Shown: positions 53,973 through 63,052 of the stretch, in pieces
How positions within the stretch are numbered: position 1 is the first letter of the stretch
Layout: the number at the start of each line of letters is the position of its first letter
Source of the DNA: Trypanosoma brucei gambiense DAL972
Lineage: Eukaryota > Euglenozoa > Kinetoplastea > Trypanosomatida > Trypanosomatidae
NCBI RefSeq assembly: GCF_000210295.1
Contig: NC_026740.1
Span: 1,495,691-1,559,690, forward strand
Length of the DNA stretch: 64,000 bases
Reading direction: 5' to 3'
Position numbers and translations under genes: made by a program
The notes under the pieces: model-generated
Seen by the model: the letters and a program-made list of their open reading frames with translations, nothing else
The model's database searches: none
Told to the model about the DNA's origin: nothing

Positions 53973-56900
53973 ATGCAAAGTAGTCTCTCTATCTCGCCTC
54001 TAGAGCTTCATGAGCGAGCTGCGGATACGGACAACGAGTCCATAACGAGCACAGATAGCACAAGAAGCGGGGGACGATGTAATGGATCCCCTTCTCCGCC
54101 GAACGCATCCCCGTCGAGTCCATCACTTCGAGCACACCGGCCAAACTCCCGCTCCTTCCGCCGCGGTGTTGGCAGTCGCAGTGTGGGAAGGTGGAGGCGA
54201 AGCGGGGGGAAGTGCTGTAGTGATCATGTGCCATTGTTCCCAAACCAACACAACCCAATGAATATTGTGCTGAAGCCGTACCCAAACCGAAGGGTTCGCT
54301 CGGTATGCGCAACTAGGGGGCCGCTGGTAACAGCGCATCGTAACGGTATTCACGTGTTTCGTCAGCGGTTCATCATACCAACCTCTATTTCTCATCTGTC
54401 GAGTCGTCGGGGCTGTGCCGCTGGAGGTGCTGAAGATGGTGGAGATATGGTGGATATTCGCACGGGACTTTGGGAAAATGTCGACTTTCGAAGCCACTTC
54501 CAGCTGCAAGACGCGTACCTTTGTGTCGCTGCCGAATCTGTGTTTCACGACGGTGAGGTGATACCTCTCAAATGGAACCGGTACATCGCTGCGGCCTGTG
54601 GGAGTGACAGGACACGCTATAGTGTTTGTGTGCTAAGTACATCGGCGAATTTCCTCCTTCACCACGAGCTGCACTCTAACAACCGTATTGTTGCCTTGAA
54701 CTTTGCGCTTGTCGCCATGGAGGCAAATCGGGACAGCAGGCGCTACCAACCGTTTGTGGTTAGTGTTGATGAAATTGGTGAGGTGGTCATTTTTGATGTG
54801 GAACGTGATCGCGCAACGAAGTTGACTATGTGCTACGCCATCACTACCTCTAGCGATGGGACTGCAGCCGCTGATTTCCCACCGAAGGAGTTGTTATGTG
54901 AAGGTAAGTTTACGCTTTTACCGGCATGTCGTAGCAATGGCGTTAATGAAGGGCGGCAAGAGCCTTTACACGAAGGCTCACAGGCAGACACCCCGTATCG
55001 GCTTGAGGCCGGGCTAGCCTCTAATGTCTGTCTCGTCGGCCCATGCCAGGTCCTATGCAATCATTGCAGTAATTGGAGCGGGCCTTCACCAGGAACAATT
55101 TTATTAAGTTTGTTTATATCGTCCCACGCTCATAGCTCCGCAGGCCAAGCAGAGTTGCACGTTTACCAACTGCGTGTGCTGTACAGCTATATAACACACC
55201 GCGCCTTGGTGGTGTGTGAAACCCCTATCGTGCGTGAGTGCGCACCAGATGAAGTTTGTGATGCCGGATGTGCTCTTTTGCCTATTCCGTACTCCTCGGG
55301 ATTACCATCTTCTGTTTTGGTTGGTCGACCCCGTCTGCGGTTCTGGCGCGTAAGTGGCTGCTCAGGGAAGCTATTGCACGTTAACCGTGTGTATCAGGAC
55401 AAGGATGGAAGCGGGAAAGGTGCGCGAACGCAACGGGAGTATTTTGTTCGTGTTGTTCCTCTTGGTCGTCACGTACTTCATCATGACAAGTCGATGTCTT
55501 GGCTGTGCTTCGCCGCGCTCACCGACAATGACGTCGTTTTGCTACTTGGGGAACGTCCAAAGCCTCCCGCCAGCACCTCATCTACGGGTGAAGAAGTACC
55601 ACCGCTGGACCCCATTATCAAGCCGGAGGCACTAACTTCAGCAGCGGAACAAGCGATGTTGAACGCATGGCTTGACGAAGTGGAGCAACCGGAAGCCGAG
55701 AAGGGCAAGGCTGACCCGCTCGTGCCACGCGATGACCGACGACAGGGACAGCAGGTGCTTCTTACGGGGGAGAGTAGCACTGAAGCCGTGTCTGTTACAA
55801 GGACTCCTTTGCTTTCACCTGCAGATCCTGGTAATTGTTTTACTGTTCTCATGGTACTTGCGGAGCCCAACGTCAACACAACGCAGACTGGAAAAAAGGA
55901 GAAAGACAATCACTCGCGTGTGAGACAGTTGCTGTGGGCGCCGCAGAGTAATGAACTGCTTCTCTATATGGGGAATGATGAAGATATATATTCCATAAAA
56001 CTTCCATTTGCATGGCAAGTAAAAACAGAAGAAATTGTGAATAAGAAACTTGTGGATGAACCAAGAAGAGATCAAACAGAGGACAGAGAAGCTGGTGGCT
56101 GGTTCAGCTCGGTAGTTGTTCCTGGAGCCATGTTCAGTCTTGGTATCGCTCGACCACTAATGTCGGCTATGTGGAGCATCACGGGTGAAAGCGAACTGGA
56201 ACAATCGTCGGTTTCACAAGCGTTTCAACATCATCAAGAGCAACCCACGCACCCTCCCTTAGAAAACGATGACGAGAAGCTCACCACTCGTTCCCTCAGT
56301 GCGGTGACGATTGACATTGATACAAATGGAGGCGCAATCACACGCCGCCGCAAACGTCGTGGGATGAATCGGAGCTCCAGTTCCGTATTCAGCGTGGACG
56401 CCTCAGTAACGGAGGACGCATTTAGTTGTGAAAATTTTGTCGACAGCTGCGACGATAGCGCCCGCAGAGCCTACTTGGCAGGGGAGCGCGAGAAGTTTCT
56501 CACTTCTTCAAATCAGTGGTGCCCCCATGGAACTCAAAGTTGTGTTCTCAGTGTGGAGACCTTGGTGCGGGTGGAGCAACTCGCTTCAACAGCCGAACCT
56601 CTGCAACGCAATGCCATAACATATGAGTGGACTGATACACACAACCAACTTTACATGCAGTTTGTGTCGGAGTTAAATGATATCGTTGAGGAGGAGCGCT
56701 CGCGTACCAAAACATCAGGATTTCATGGAGGAAAACCCCCACATGAGAAACAGCGTCATGTTCCCTTCGAAGCCTTCATTGGTCGCCCGCTATTACATGA
56801 TATTGGTGACTGCACTCACTCCGCAGGATTTATGCGGTCTTACAGAAGTTTGCAGCACAAACTCAAGCATGTACGCGGCGAAAGATATGTCTTTGATTTC

Positions 56901-57509
56901 GCCTCCTGCTTTGCGAGCAAAGCACCACCCCAGTGGTTGCTCGATATACAGGAGGAAGATCGCTGCAACTTTGAGCTGGCGGATCTCCGAGTAGCGTTCG
57001 AAGCAGACATGGCAAAGCTGGTTGCAGAGGAAATTGTTTGTATTTACGAAAATGAGGAACTTGTGCAAAGTAATGGCGGTGGCGGAAGGCGATGGATGTC
57101 TCACAAAACATTTCCTTTCGATGACGAAGGTGGTGAAGTTGTAGATATTGTATCGCTGAATGCTACAGCTGCACTGGGAAGCCTGGCTACAGTGGGAGCT
57201 GAGCCGCAATGGCGCTGGGCAACTGAGGAAACCGTACCATCGCGCTGCGTTGGTTCTAAATTAGCCCACAAAAGGCTGCATCAGTGGACTATTGGGGAAT
57301 GGATGTATGCTCCCCGTTGGCCAACACGTGAAGAGGAAAAGAGTGCAAAGTTTTTATGGAGCAGCAAAAATTCTAACGGTACCGCTAGGGTGAGACGCCG
57401 CCGCCTTACACGTAAACGCATCGATATTGCTGTGGAGGCAGCGAGGGAGGAACGGAGGCGCGAATATGAAAAGGAGGTAGAAGAACTTCGTGAGGAGCTG
57501 GGGTTCTAG
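53973..57509 (+). CDS. 1178-aa protein, possible beta-propeller region, function unknown
   Basis: I do not recognise this protein. The first 80 residues are rich in Ser, Pro, Asn and Arg. Residues about 95-480 contain many short beta-type segments with spacing that could form a WD40-like propeller (for example IAAACGSDRTRYSVCVLS and FVVSVDEIGEVVIFDVE), though canonical GH...WD repeats are not evident. An acidic, Pro/Glu-rich linker lies near 530-610 and another beta segment (LLWAPQSNELLLYMGNDEDIYSI) near 650. Polar linkers cover 720-850. The C-terminal 250 residues are helical and rich in Trp, ending in a Glu/Arg coiled coil (about 1140-1178). No signal peptide or membrane helix is present. 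Propeller plus coiled coil suggests a scaffold in trafficking or cytoskeleton (speculative). Confidence 0.85.
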   Translation: MQSSLSISPLELHERAADTDNESITSTDSTRSGGRCNGSPSPPNASPSSPSLRAHRPNSRSFRRGVGSRSVGRWRRSGGKCCSDHVPLFPNQHNPMNIVLKPYPNRRVRSVCATRGPLVTAHRNGIHVFRQRFIIPTSISHLSSRRGCAAGGAEDGGDMVDIRTGLWENVDFRSHFQLQDAYLCVAAESVFHDGEVIPLKWNRYIAAACGSDRTRYSVCVLSTSANFLLHHELHSNNRIVALNFALVAMEANRDSRRYQPFVVSVDEIGEVVIFDVERDRATKLTMCYAITTSSDGTAAADFPPKELLCEGKFTLLPACRSNGVNEGRQEPLHEGSQADTPYRLEAGLASNVCLVGPCQVLCNHCSNWSGPSPGTILLSLFISSHAHSSAGQAELHVYQLRVLYSYITHRALVVCETPIVRECAPDEVCDAGCALLPIPYSSGLPSSVLVGRPRLRFWRVSGCSGKLLHVNRVYQDKDGSGKGARTQREYFVRVVPLGRHVLHHDKSMSWLCFAALTDNDVVLLLGERPKPPASTSSTGEEVPPLDPIIKPEALTSAAEQAMLNAWLDEVEQPEAEKGKADPLVPRDDRRQGQQVLLTGESSTEAVSVTRTPLLSPADPGNCFTVLMVLAEPNVNTTQTGKKEKDNHSRVRQLLWAPQSNELLLYMGNDEDIYSIKLPFAWQVKTEEIVNKKLVDEPRRDQTEDREAGGWFSSVVVPGAMFSLGIARPLMSAMWSITGESELEQSSVSQAFQHHQEQPTHPPLENDDEKLTTRSLSAVTIDIDTNGGAITRRRKRRGMNRSSSSVFSVDASVTEDAFSCENFVDSCDDSARRAYLAGEREKFLTSSNQWCPHGTQSCVLSVETLVRVEQLASTAEPLQRNAITYEWTDTHNQLYMQFVSELNDIVEEERSRTKTSGFHGGKPPHEKQRHVPFEAFIGRPLLHDIGDCTHSAGFMRSYRSLQHKLKHVRGERYVFDFASCFASKAPPQWLLDIQEEDRCNFELADLRVAFEADMAKLVAEEIVCIYENEELVQSNGGGGRRWMSHKTFPFDDEGGEVVDIVSLNATAALGSLATVGAEPQWRWATEETVPSRCVGSKLAHKRLHQWTIGEWMYAPRWPTREEEKSAKFLWSSKNSNGTARVRRRRLTRKRIDIAVEAAREERRREYEKEVEELREELGF

Positions 57510-58219
57510 AATTATTGGCGTACGGTCAGGGGGAGATGCTTACATTCAGAAGGTGAGTAAACTGCTTCCTTCTCAACCTCGTTGCTTTGAGATGTGCCCA
57601 ACGTTGCTACGCGAAGAAGAAACATGCAACTTTGGATATAGTGTGTGACATTCTTCGGGCGTGAGCTACCTTCGTAGCTTCTCTTTTCGCATATTTGTAG
57701 CTCAAAAAGCACCTGTAACACTGCGCAGTTGCGTGTATCTTTCATGATAACTTCTGTTACGCGCAAAAAAAGGTAACTTTATAAAAGAGTTTTTCGGTGT
57801 AGTCACCGCACCAGATCATTCGTGTGTGTGTGTGTGTTAATGTTAAACATTTGGTAACTGATTACCGGGGAGCCGTGCTGTAATTGGATTTGACACATCT
57901 TTCGTACTTCCATCAGTGAGTTGTTCTCCCCTTTTTGCGTGATTCTTTCTGTTTGTCAGCCTTTCTGTGTTGCATAACTTTTGGTAAGCAGCACATCATT
58001 CGAAATTACAGTTGTGTCCATCCCGTAAAATGCCGGTACCTTGTGGCTATTTTTTTCTTTTCTGTACCCCCTTTCGTTCTGCACTCGTTTTAACATACCG
58101 GCGTACACTCTCCGTAACATTTTCTTTTTACAACAACAAAAAAACTGTGGAAAAAAAAGAGGGAGAAAAGAACCGCACACGGGAAAGTTTGTCTGTGTGT
58201 GTGTTTTAATTGGCCTTCC
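57510..58219. other. Intergenic region
   Basis: About 710 bases with a GT run (57823-57838), T tracts and an A run near 58150. The TTTTCTTTT-type tract at about 58050-58135 may guide splicing of the next gene. No supported gene. Confidence 0.5.
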
Positions 58220-59239
58220 ATGATTTTGAGGGGAAGGGTTGGAGCCGTTTTTATTGATATTTCTATTAGGCACGATGGTCCCATAGATATGCTTGACTTT
58301 TTCAACCGCTCGTGGAATGTGGAGCTGACACGCAATGCAGCTTCGGAAGCCACCGGATGCCTGTTGCGCTTTCCGTTGCTAAAAGTTGGCTCGTCAGTGT
58401 GCGCTGGTGTTGTTGCGTCTTTGAACACTGAGGGCCTTCTTCGACTGGTGTGCAGCAGCACCGTAGACAACGCACTCGCTGTGGCAGACTACGTATTCGA
58501 GTACGTAAAGCAGAGGTTGCCAACCCCTGTGTGTGGTAGTAAGTCTATTGTATTTTTCCAGTTTATGTTCCGCCTTAAGCAACAAGGCGTAACAGGGAAA
58601 ATTCGAATCGATACATCCAACGAATCTGTTCAATGGTTCGAGAACCACATCGCCACCGCTGTTGCGAATGGAGTTGAGGGTCGACAAGGTCGCTGGTGGG
58701 CTGCGATCACCAAACACACTGTCATTCGCTCGCAACATCAAGGTGCATTGCGCATCGCATGCCATTTTAAGCAACCGGCGCCTTGGTGCGAAGCGCGTGC
58801 GTTGGAGGAAACATCAAAGGGGGATGAGCGGGACGCTGACAACTTCTTCGCTAGTGAGATGATGTCAGTTATACCCATGGGAAGTGTGTTCGTTGCCATG
58901 CCTCACAACAGGGAGGTAAATCCAGAGGTACGTTTATCGTCTCTTAAACGACTCCAGTCAGAGGAAGGGGAAGGAGTAAGTATGGCTTCATCATTGTGGC
59001 AACCGCAAACAGAGGTTGAAACAAAAGCGACACCTCAACGAGGAAGTGACGGTGGTGAGGCGGTTGAGGTGCTCACCGGAAACGCAGCGACAAAATGTCC
59101 AACTGTTGTGAAACCTCAACTGAAAGTAGAGGTGACATTGCGACACACGGGTTATGCGGTTGCCACAGCGGACACGCAGGAGGGGCTATCCTTTTTTGTT
59201 GAAGAGGTGTTGATTCCTTTTCTTCACAGGGAAAAGTGA
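58220..59239 (+). CDS. 339-aa protein with repeated beta-alpha segments, function unknown
   Basis: I do not recognise it. The start is the first ATG; upstream codons are open only from a GTG. Three segments share a pattern of a glycine, a short beta strand, a polar turn with Ser/Thr and a long amphipathic helix: residues about 75-105 (GLLRLVCSSTVDNALAVADY), about 125-150 (GKIRIDTSNESVQWF) and about 310-335 (GYAVATADTQEGLSFFVEEV). This could be an internally repeated alpha/beta fold. Residues about 245-295 form a polar, Glu/Gln-rich linker that looks disordered. There is no signal peptide or membrane segment. The gene sits alone between two long spacers. Confidence 0.8.
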   Translation: MILRGRVGAVFIDISIRHDGPIDMLDFFNRSWNVELTRNAASEATGCLLRFPLLKVGSSVCAGVVASLNTEGLLRLVCSSTVDNALAVADYVFEYVKQRLPTPVCGSKSIVFFQFMFRLKQQGVTGKIRIDTSNESVQWFENHIATAVANGVEGRQGRWWAAITKHTVIRSQHQGALRIACHFKQPAPWCEARALEETSKGDERDADNFFASEMMSVIPMGSVFVAMPHNREVNPEVRLSSLKRLQSEEGEGVSMASSLWQPQTEVETKATPQRGSDGGEAVEVLTGNAATKCPTVVKPQLKVEVTLRHTGYAVATADTQEGLSFFVEEVLIPFLHREK

Positions 59240-60184
59240 GCGGTGGTGCGGGGGACGCACATCGCTCCCACACGAGTGTTTGACATTGTTTTCCCTGGTG
59301 ACGCTGGTCACCTCTACGTGGCACTATGATCCCTTACACCGTATTTTGCAGGAAGAAATCAAGTGATGGCAGCGCTTCCTGCATGGACGGCACTATCATG
59401 TTGGCATTGATAGCGTCGGTGGGGAAAGGGTGGCTCCTACGAAAGCACGTTGCCATTTCAAGATTTATATATGAAGATTGACTGTGGTGTCAGATATAAA
59501 AGAGGGCGGAATAGCGGGGAGAGCATGAGGAAAATCAGTAGCTGTTTTTGAATTCGTTATATTATACGTGTGTTTTTGCGTCCTTAGACACGAGGCCGCA
59601 ATCGGGTCGACTTCGATGCTTCTTCCCTCTGTTACCGGATCATCGTGCTCTTCTCAAAGTTGAGAATTCATCAGTTTTGTGTGAGTGGAGCCTTGTTGGG
59701 GAAAATAACATGTGAACTTCCCTGAGTAAGAAGACAAACCAACTATTTATTACTGCGGTTTCCCTTCCCCCTTTTTTTTTCATCTTTTGTTTATCTTGCT
59801 GTTTGAATTGGACATCAGGATCGAATTGAGCGTTGGTTGCGAGGCCGGGGGAAGCACCAGCTACCTGTTGGTTCCGGTCCGCGGCATACTTTGCCGTACG
59901 TTGGCCATCAGCTCTCAGTATTGCGACAACGGCCCCCTCAAAAAAAGAAAAAAAGAGCTGAAGTGTTGTCTCCTAAAGTCGGTCCGGTGAGGAACTCAAC
60001 CACAGGGCCCTCGGTCACGTGTCAAGTTTACACTGTGGAAGCTCTACAAACCAAAAATAAAATAAATATAAGGGACAAGCAAGGGAACTAATTTTTTTTT
60101 TTTGGGGGGGGGGGTCGTGACGAAGAGAAAAGGGATCTCCGACCCTTTTAAGGCTGAAGGCCACAAAAGGAGGGATACAGGCGG
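59240..60184. other. 0.9-kb intergenic region
   Basis: Contains a pyrimidine tract at about 59760-59785, an A run at 59940 and a T run passing into a G run at 60094-60114. Two frames in 59787-60091 open only from TTG codons; the longer reads as a basic 84-residue peptide, which I do not accept as a gene. Confidence 0.5.
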
Positions 60185-60805
60185 ATGACACCTCTTGGTT
60201 TTGATTTTACTTCATTTGTTCTTTCGTTCGGAACAGGAGTATTCGTGGCACTTTTTTTAATGCGGTGGGGATGTCCTTTTCAGTTCTCCGTGCGCTCAAA
60301 GATGCGGCAAGCAAATGCTTTTGCCTGTTGCGGTGAGCCTCTTAAGATGACTTTGGTTGTGCGCAGGGACCTAAAAATGGGAACGGGGAAAATTGCTGCG
60401 CAGTGCGCTCACGCGGCCGTTGCCGTCATGGAGGAAGTGCAAAGTCGGCGCAGTGATAATGGTGCTAACCGCAACGACAGCTGTTCTACGTATGGTTACA
60501 GTGGCAACAGTGATCATTACTCCCCTGCTGCATCTCAAATGTGCGTTGGGAGTGGTGCAGATAGGTGGGTGTCGTGGTATGATGCATGGAGGTTTGCTGG
60601 CAGCAAGAAAGTTGCTCTTCAGTGTGAAAATGAAGAGCAACTAATGGAAGCCTACAGAGCCGCCAGGCGTGAGGGAATTCCACATGCTGTAATCCGTGAC
60701 GCGGGAAGAACTCAAATTGCCGCGGGGAGCAAAACCGTGCTGGCTGTGGGACCTGCCCCAGATTCACTTGTAGACCGTGTAACAGGTCATTTCAAACTCC
60801 TTTAA
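60185..60805 (+). CDS. PTH2: Peptidyl-tRNA hydrolase 2 (PTH2/Bit1 family) with N-terminal membrane anchor
   Basis: A 206-aa PTH2-type hydrolase. It cleaves the ester bond between peptide and tRNA, freeing tRNA from drop-off peptidyl-tRNA. The family motifs are clear: LVVRRDLKMGTGKIAAQCAHA at about residues 57-77, with the catalytic-region Lys, Gly-Lys and Gln-x-x-His, and DAGRTQIAAGSKTVLAVGPA near 172-191, ending VTGHFKLL. A hydrophobic segment at about 8-28 precedes the domain, as in eukaryotic Bit1, which sits on the mitochondrial outer membrane (localisation here is inferred). Between the first helix and the W..AWRFAGSKKVAL segment there is an extra polar insert of about 40 residues (83-125) rich in Ser, Asn and Gly that the usual 115-120-residue core lacks. 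Otherwise complete and unbroken. Confidence 0.94.
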   Translation: MTPLGFDFTSFVLSFGTGVFVALFLMRWGCPFQFSVRSKMRQANAFACCGEPLKMTLVVRRDLKMGTGKIAAQCAHAAVAVMEEVQSRRSDNGANRNDSCSTYGYSGNSDHYSPAASQMCVGSGADRWVSWYDAWRFAGSKKVALQCENEEQLMEAYRAARREGIPHAVIRDAGRTQIAAGSKTVLAVGPAPDSLVDRVTGHFKLL

Positions 60806-61001
60806 TGGAGATGGTGGTGCGTTGTAGCCTTGAAATGTCTGCCCTTTTTGTATGTGTGGTTCTGCTGCTTATGATTTCCCATCGACACGATTAGTTATCA
60901 CCGCAGGTTGTCAGTTGCACTCTAAACGAGTGAAAATTCACAGCTTGGGTGGTTGTTGCCGCTTTACCGTCCCCACAGCGACATCTCTAGAAGGTAAAAC
61001 G

Positions 61002-61043
<42 letters not shown>

Positions 61044-61275
61044 CCTCTGCGCATGATTATTCGACCGCTCGTTTGTGCTCATGGGGTCCGGTAAGGCGGG
61101 TCAGAAACTTCTTTAGCTTTATCAAATTGTGGAACTGCTCATCCCCCCCCCCAAAAAAAAATAAATAAATAATAATAATAACAATATTAATGTCGCACTC
61201 AGCTATTCAATTGCGTTCCCTCATCTTTCCCTTCTCCCTTTGCTTTTGTTATCTTCAAGCTGCCGGTCTGTCACC
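60806..61275. other. Intergenic region
   Basis: About 470 bases with a CA run passing into a TA run (61000-61042), a C run (61145-61152) and a pyrimidine-rich stretch (61210-61258) that probably directs splicing of the next gene. No gene. Confidence 0.55.
61000..61042. repeat. CA/TA compound microsatellite
   Basis: (CA)n at about 61003-61022 followed directly by (TA)n to 61042. Confidence 0.85.
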
Positions 61276-62418
61276 ATGAATCAGAAGATTCTCCTAGCGG
61301 AAGCCCTCAATATCCTGCAAAGGACGCGGGCTTCTGAATTGGAAGTGGACTGTAGACAGCAACAGGTAGTTGGAAATAATAAGCTCCGCAGTGAGCTTTC
61401 CAACCTGTGCAGTCTGTATGAGAGGGTTGGAAACGACTATCTTCTTGGCGCTGAAATAATCAACCATGTGCGTCGCACCGTCATGGGGAATGATGACGTG
61501 AATAGCCGTCGCCTAACGGCCTTCTGCGAGGGAAAAATGGAAGAATGTATGGATCGGTGCGAAGTTGTCAGGGCCAAAAAGGATAACATTCTTCTCCCTT
61601 TAACCCAGATGGGTCAACATGCACCAAAGGAGGGATTTGACCTTGGGGATCCGGTACTTTTGGCTAATGGCAATTCCTTTACAATCAAGCGTAGTAAACC
61701 GTTTGAACGCACGGTAGTGCTTAGGGATGGATCCTACGTTTTTTGGATTAAAAACCTCGACTCCTATAGCATTGCGGCCCCAAAGGTCGCTGTTCTGTTA
61801 GAATTTAGTACCACACTGGGTACGGCTCGACGTGTGCAGAAGGTTGTTCCTTGCCAGTGTGGATGGAAACACGTTATTGGCGTCATACAGCCGGTGACGA
61901 CGCGTGTGGTGGTAAGCAGTGATGCGGTTGTGCGGGATTCACACGTGGAGGTTGCGCTGTATAGCCTCAAAGAAGCGCCTGTGCAACCAGATGAAAAGAA
62001 GGAGTTGAAATTATCAGAGGTGTCATCGGTCGCTGGCTTAGCAAAGGTTCAAGGGGTTGCCGACAACGATGTTGCAGCTCTCACAGAGCACAAGGTTCCC
62101 AACAGAACGTTGCCCACAGGACCGGAAGACAGGATAAACACCAAAAGTGAGAAGGATATCACGGAAGAGTTACAGTCCCTGAAGGTGCCTCACGTTTCTT
62201 CAAAGGAGTCATCCGCGCCGGTTCCTCCGCGTCCTGCCCAAGAGATCCCTCAAAACATGAACTGCGTCCAGCGTCTGCAACAGTTGCAGGAGTGTCTTAA
62301 CGCATGGCCCAAGGACGGGGTCATGGCAGTGACACTGGGGAGAGAGCAGCGACACATCATCCGGAGTCTCTATGCGCTCCCGTCTCCCGTTGAAATTGAC
62401 GAGGGCGACGAAACATGA
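61276..62418 (+). CDS. 380-aa protein with helical N terminus and beta-rich domain, function unknown
   Basis: I do not recognise it. The first ATG is at 61276; the frame is open further from a TTG that is not a likely start. Residues 1-120 are helical and charged (LAEALNILQRTRASELEVDC..., with several Cys), suggesting a coiled coil or helical bundle. Residues about 130-235 contain regular beta segments (PFERTVVLRDGSYVFWIKNL, PKVAVLLEFST, HVEVALYSL), consistent with a beta-sandwich. Residues about 240-330 are a polar linker rich in Glu, Lys and Pro, followed by a short helical end (MNCVQRLQQLQECLNAW...). No signal peptide or membrane segment. Helix plus beta-sandwich proteins of this size often act as adaptors, but I have no specific assignment. 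Confidence 0.82.
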   Translation: MNQKILLAEALNILQRTRASELEVDCRQQQVVGNNKLRSELSNLCSLYERVGNDYLLGAEIINHVRRTVMGNDDVNSRRLTAFCEGKMEECMDRCEVVRAKKDNILLPLTQMGQHAPKEGFDLGDPVLLANGNSFTIKRSKPFERTVVLRDGSYVFWIKNLDSYSIAAPKVAVLLEFSTTLGTARRVQKVVPCQCGWKHVIGVIQPVTTRVVVSSDAVVRDSHVEVALYSLKEAPVQPDEKKELKLSEVSSVAGLAKVQGVADNDVAALTEHKVPNRTLPTGPEDRINTKSEKDITEELQSLKVPHVSSKESSAPVPPRPAQEIPQNMNCVQRLQQLQECLNAWPKDGVMAVTLGREQRHIIRSLYALPSPVEIDEGDET

Positions 62419-63052
62419 ACTTCAAGGGTTGCCATTTACAGGAACAAGCTAAATTCGACGAAACTGGCAAGGGGGGGGGAACATGAACGATGTGTGGAAA
62501 GGACATAAGACAGAGTGTTGTCGGGTTGTTCCTGCGGCTTTTTATACTTCTTTTTTTAAAAGTCCCATCAGTTGGACATTCCACGTGTCTTATTGCCGGT
62601 TAGCGTTGTAAAAAGCGCAGTTAATTTGAGCGGCAACTGGACCCCTCGGCATTAGCAGCAACGGAATTTCACTTTCATGTGCAGTTTAAGACAAGCAACG
62701 ACGAAACGTTTATGGGGTAAGGCGTTGAAGTTACATTGTTATGTCACGGTGCTACTCTTGAAGTGACGAATTTTCCAAAACAGAAACGGGTAATTTTGCT
62801 TCCAGACGCAATGCAGTGACTAAACAATCAAGCGATCGGAAAGACGTGTATTCATCTCATTTGCTTCGTCCGGTCCTTGGATAAAATTTATTTGCTCACA
62901 AAGTACTTTGTGTTCTTCCCATTTCTGCACCTCCGCATTCGACCCAACATATCTAACAATACCCGTGGAAGGCGGAACCAACGGTTGAGGCGCAACCGGT
63001 AATAAAAAGCGTTTCAGTTCATAAGGAAGAACCGATAGGAAGGGAAGAGGAA
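62419..63052. other. Intergenic region
   Basis: About 630 bases with a G run (62471-62480), a T tract followed by A run (62550-62560) and mixed sequence. The last 95 bases upstream of 63053 are open in the frame of the next gene but contain no ATG. No separate gene. Confidence 0.5.

Noticed and set aside
59837..60091. 84-codon basic frame before PTH2
   Set aside because: It opens only from a TTG, contains an A-run lysine cluster and overlaps another equally open frame.
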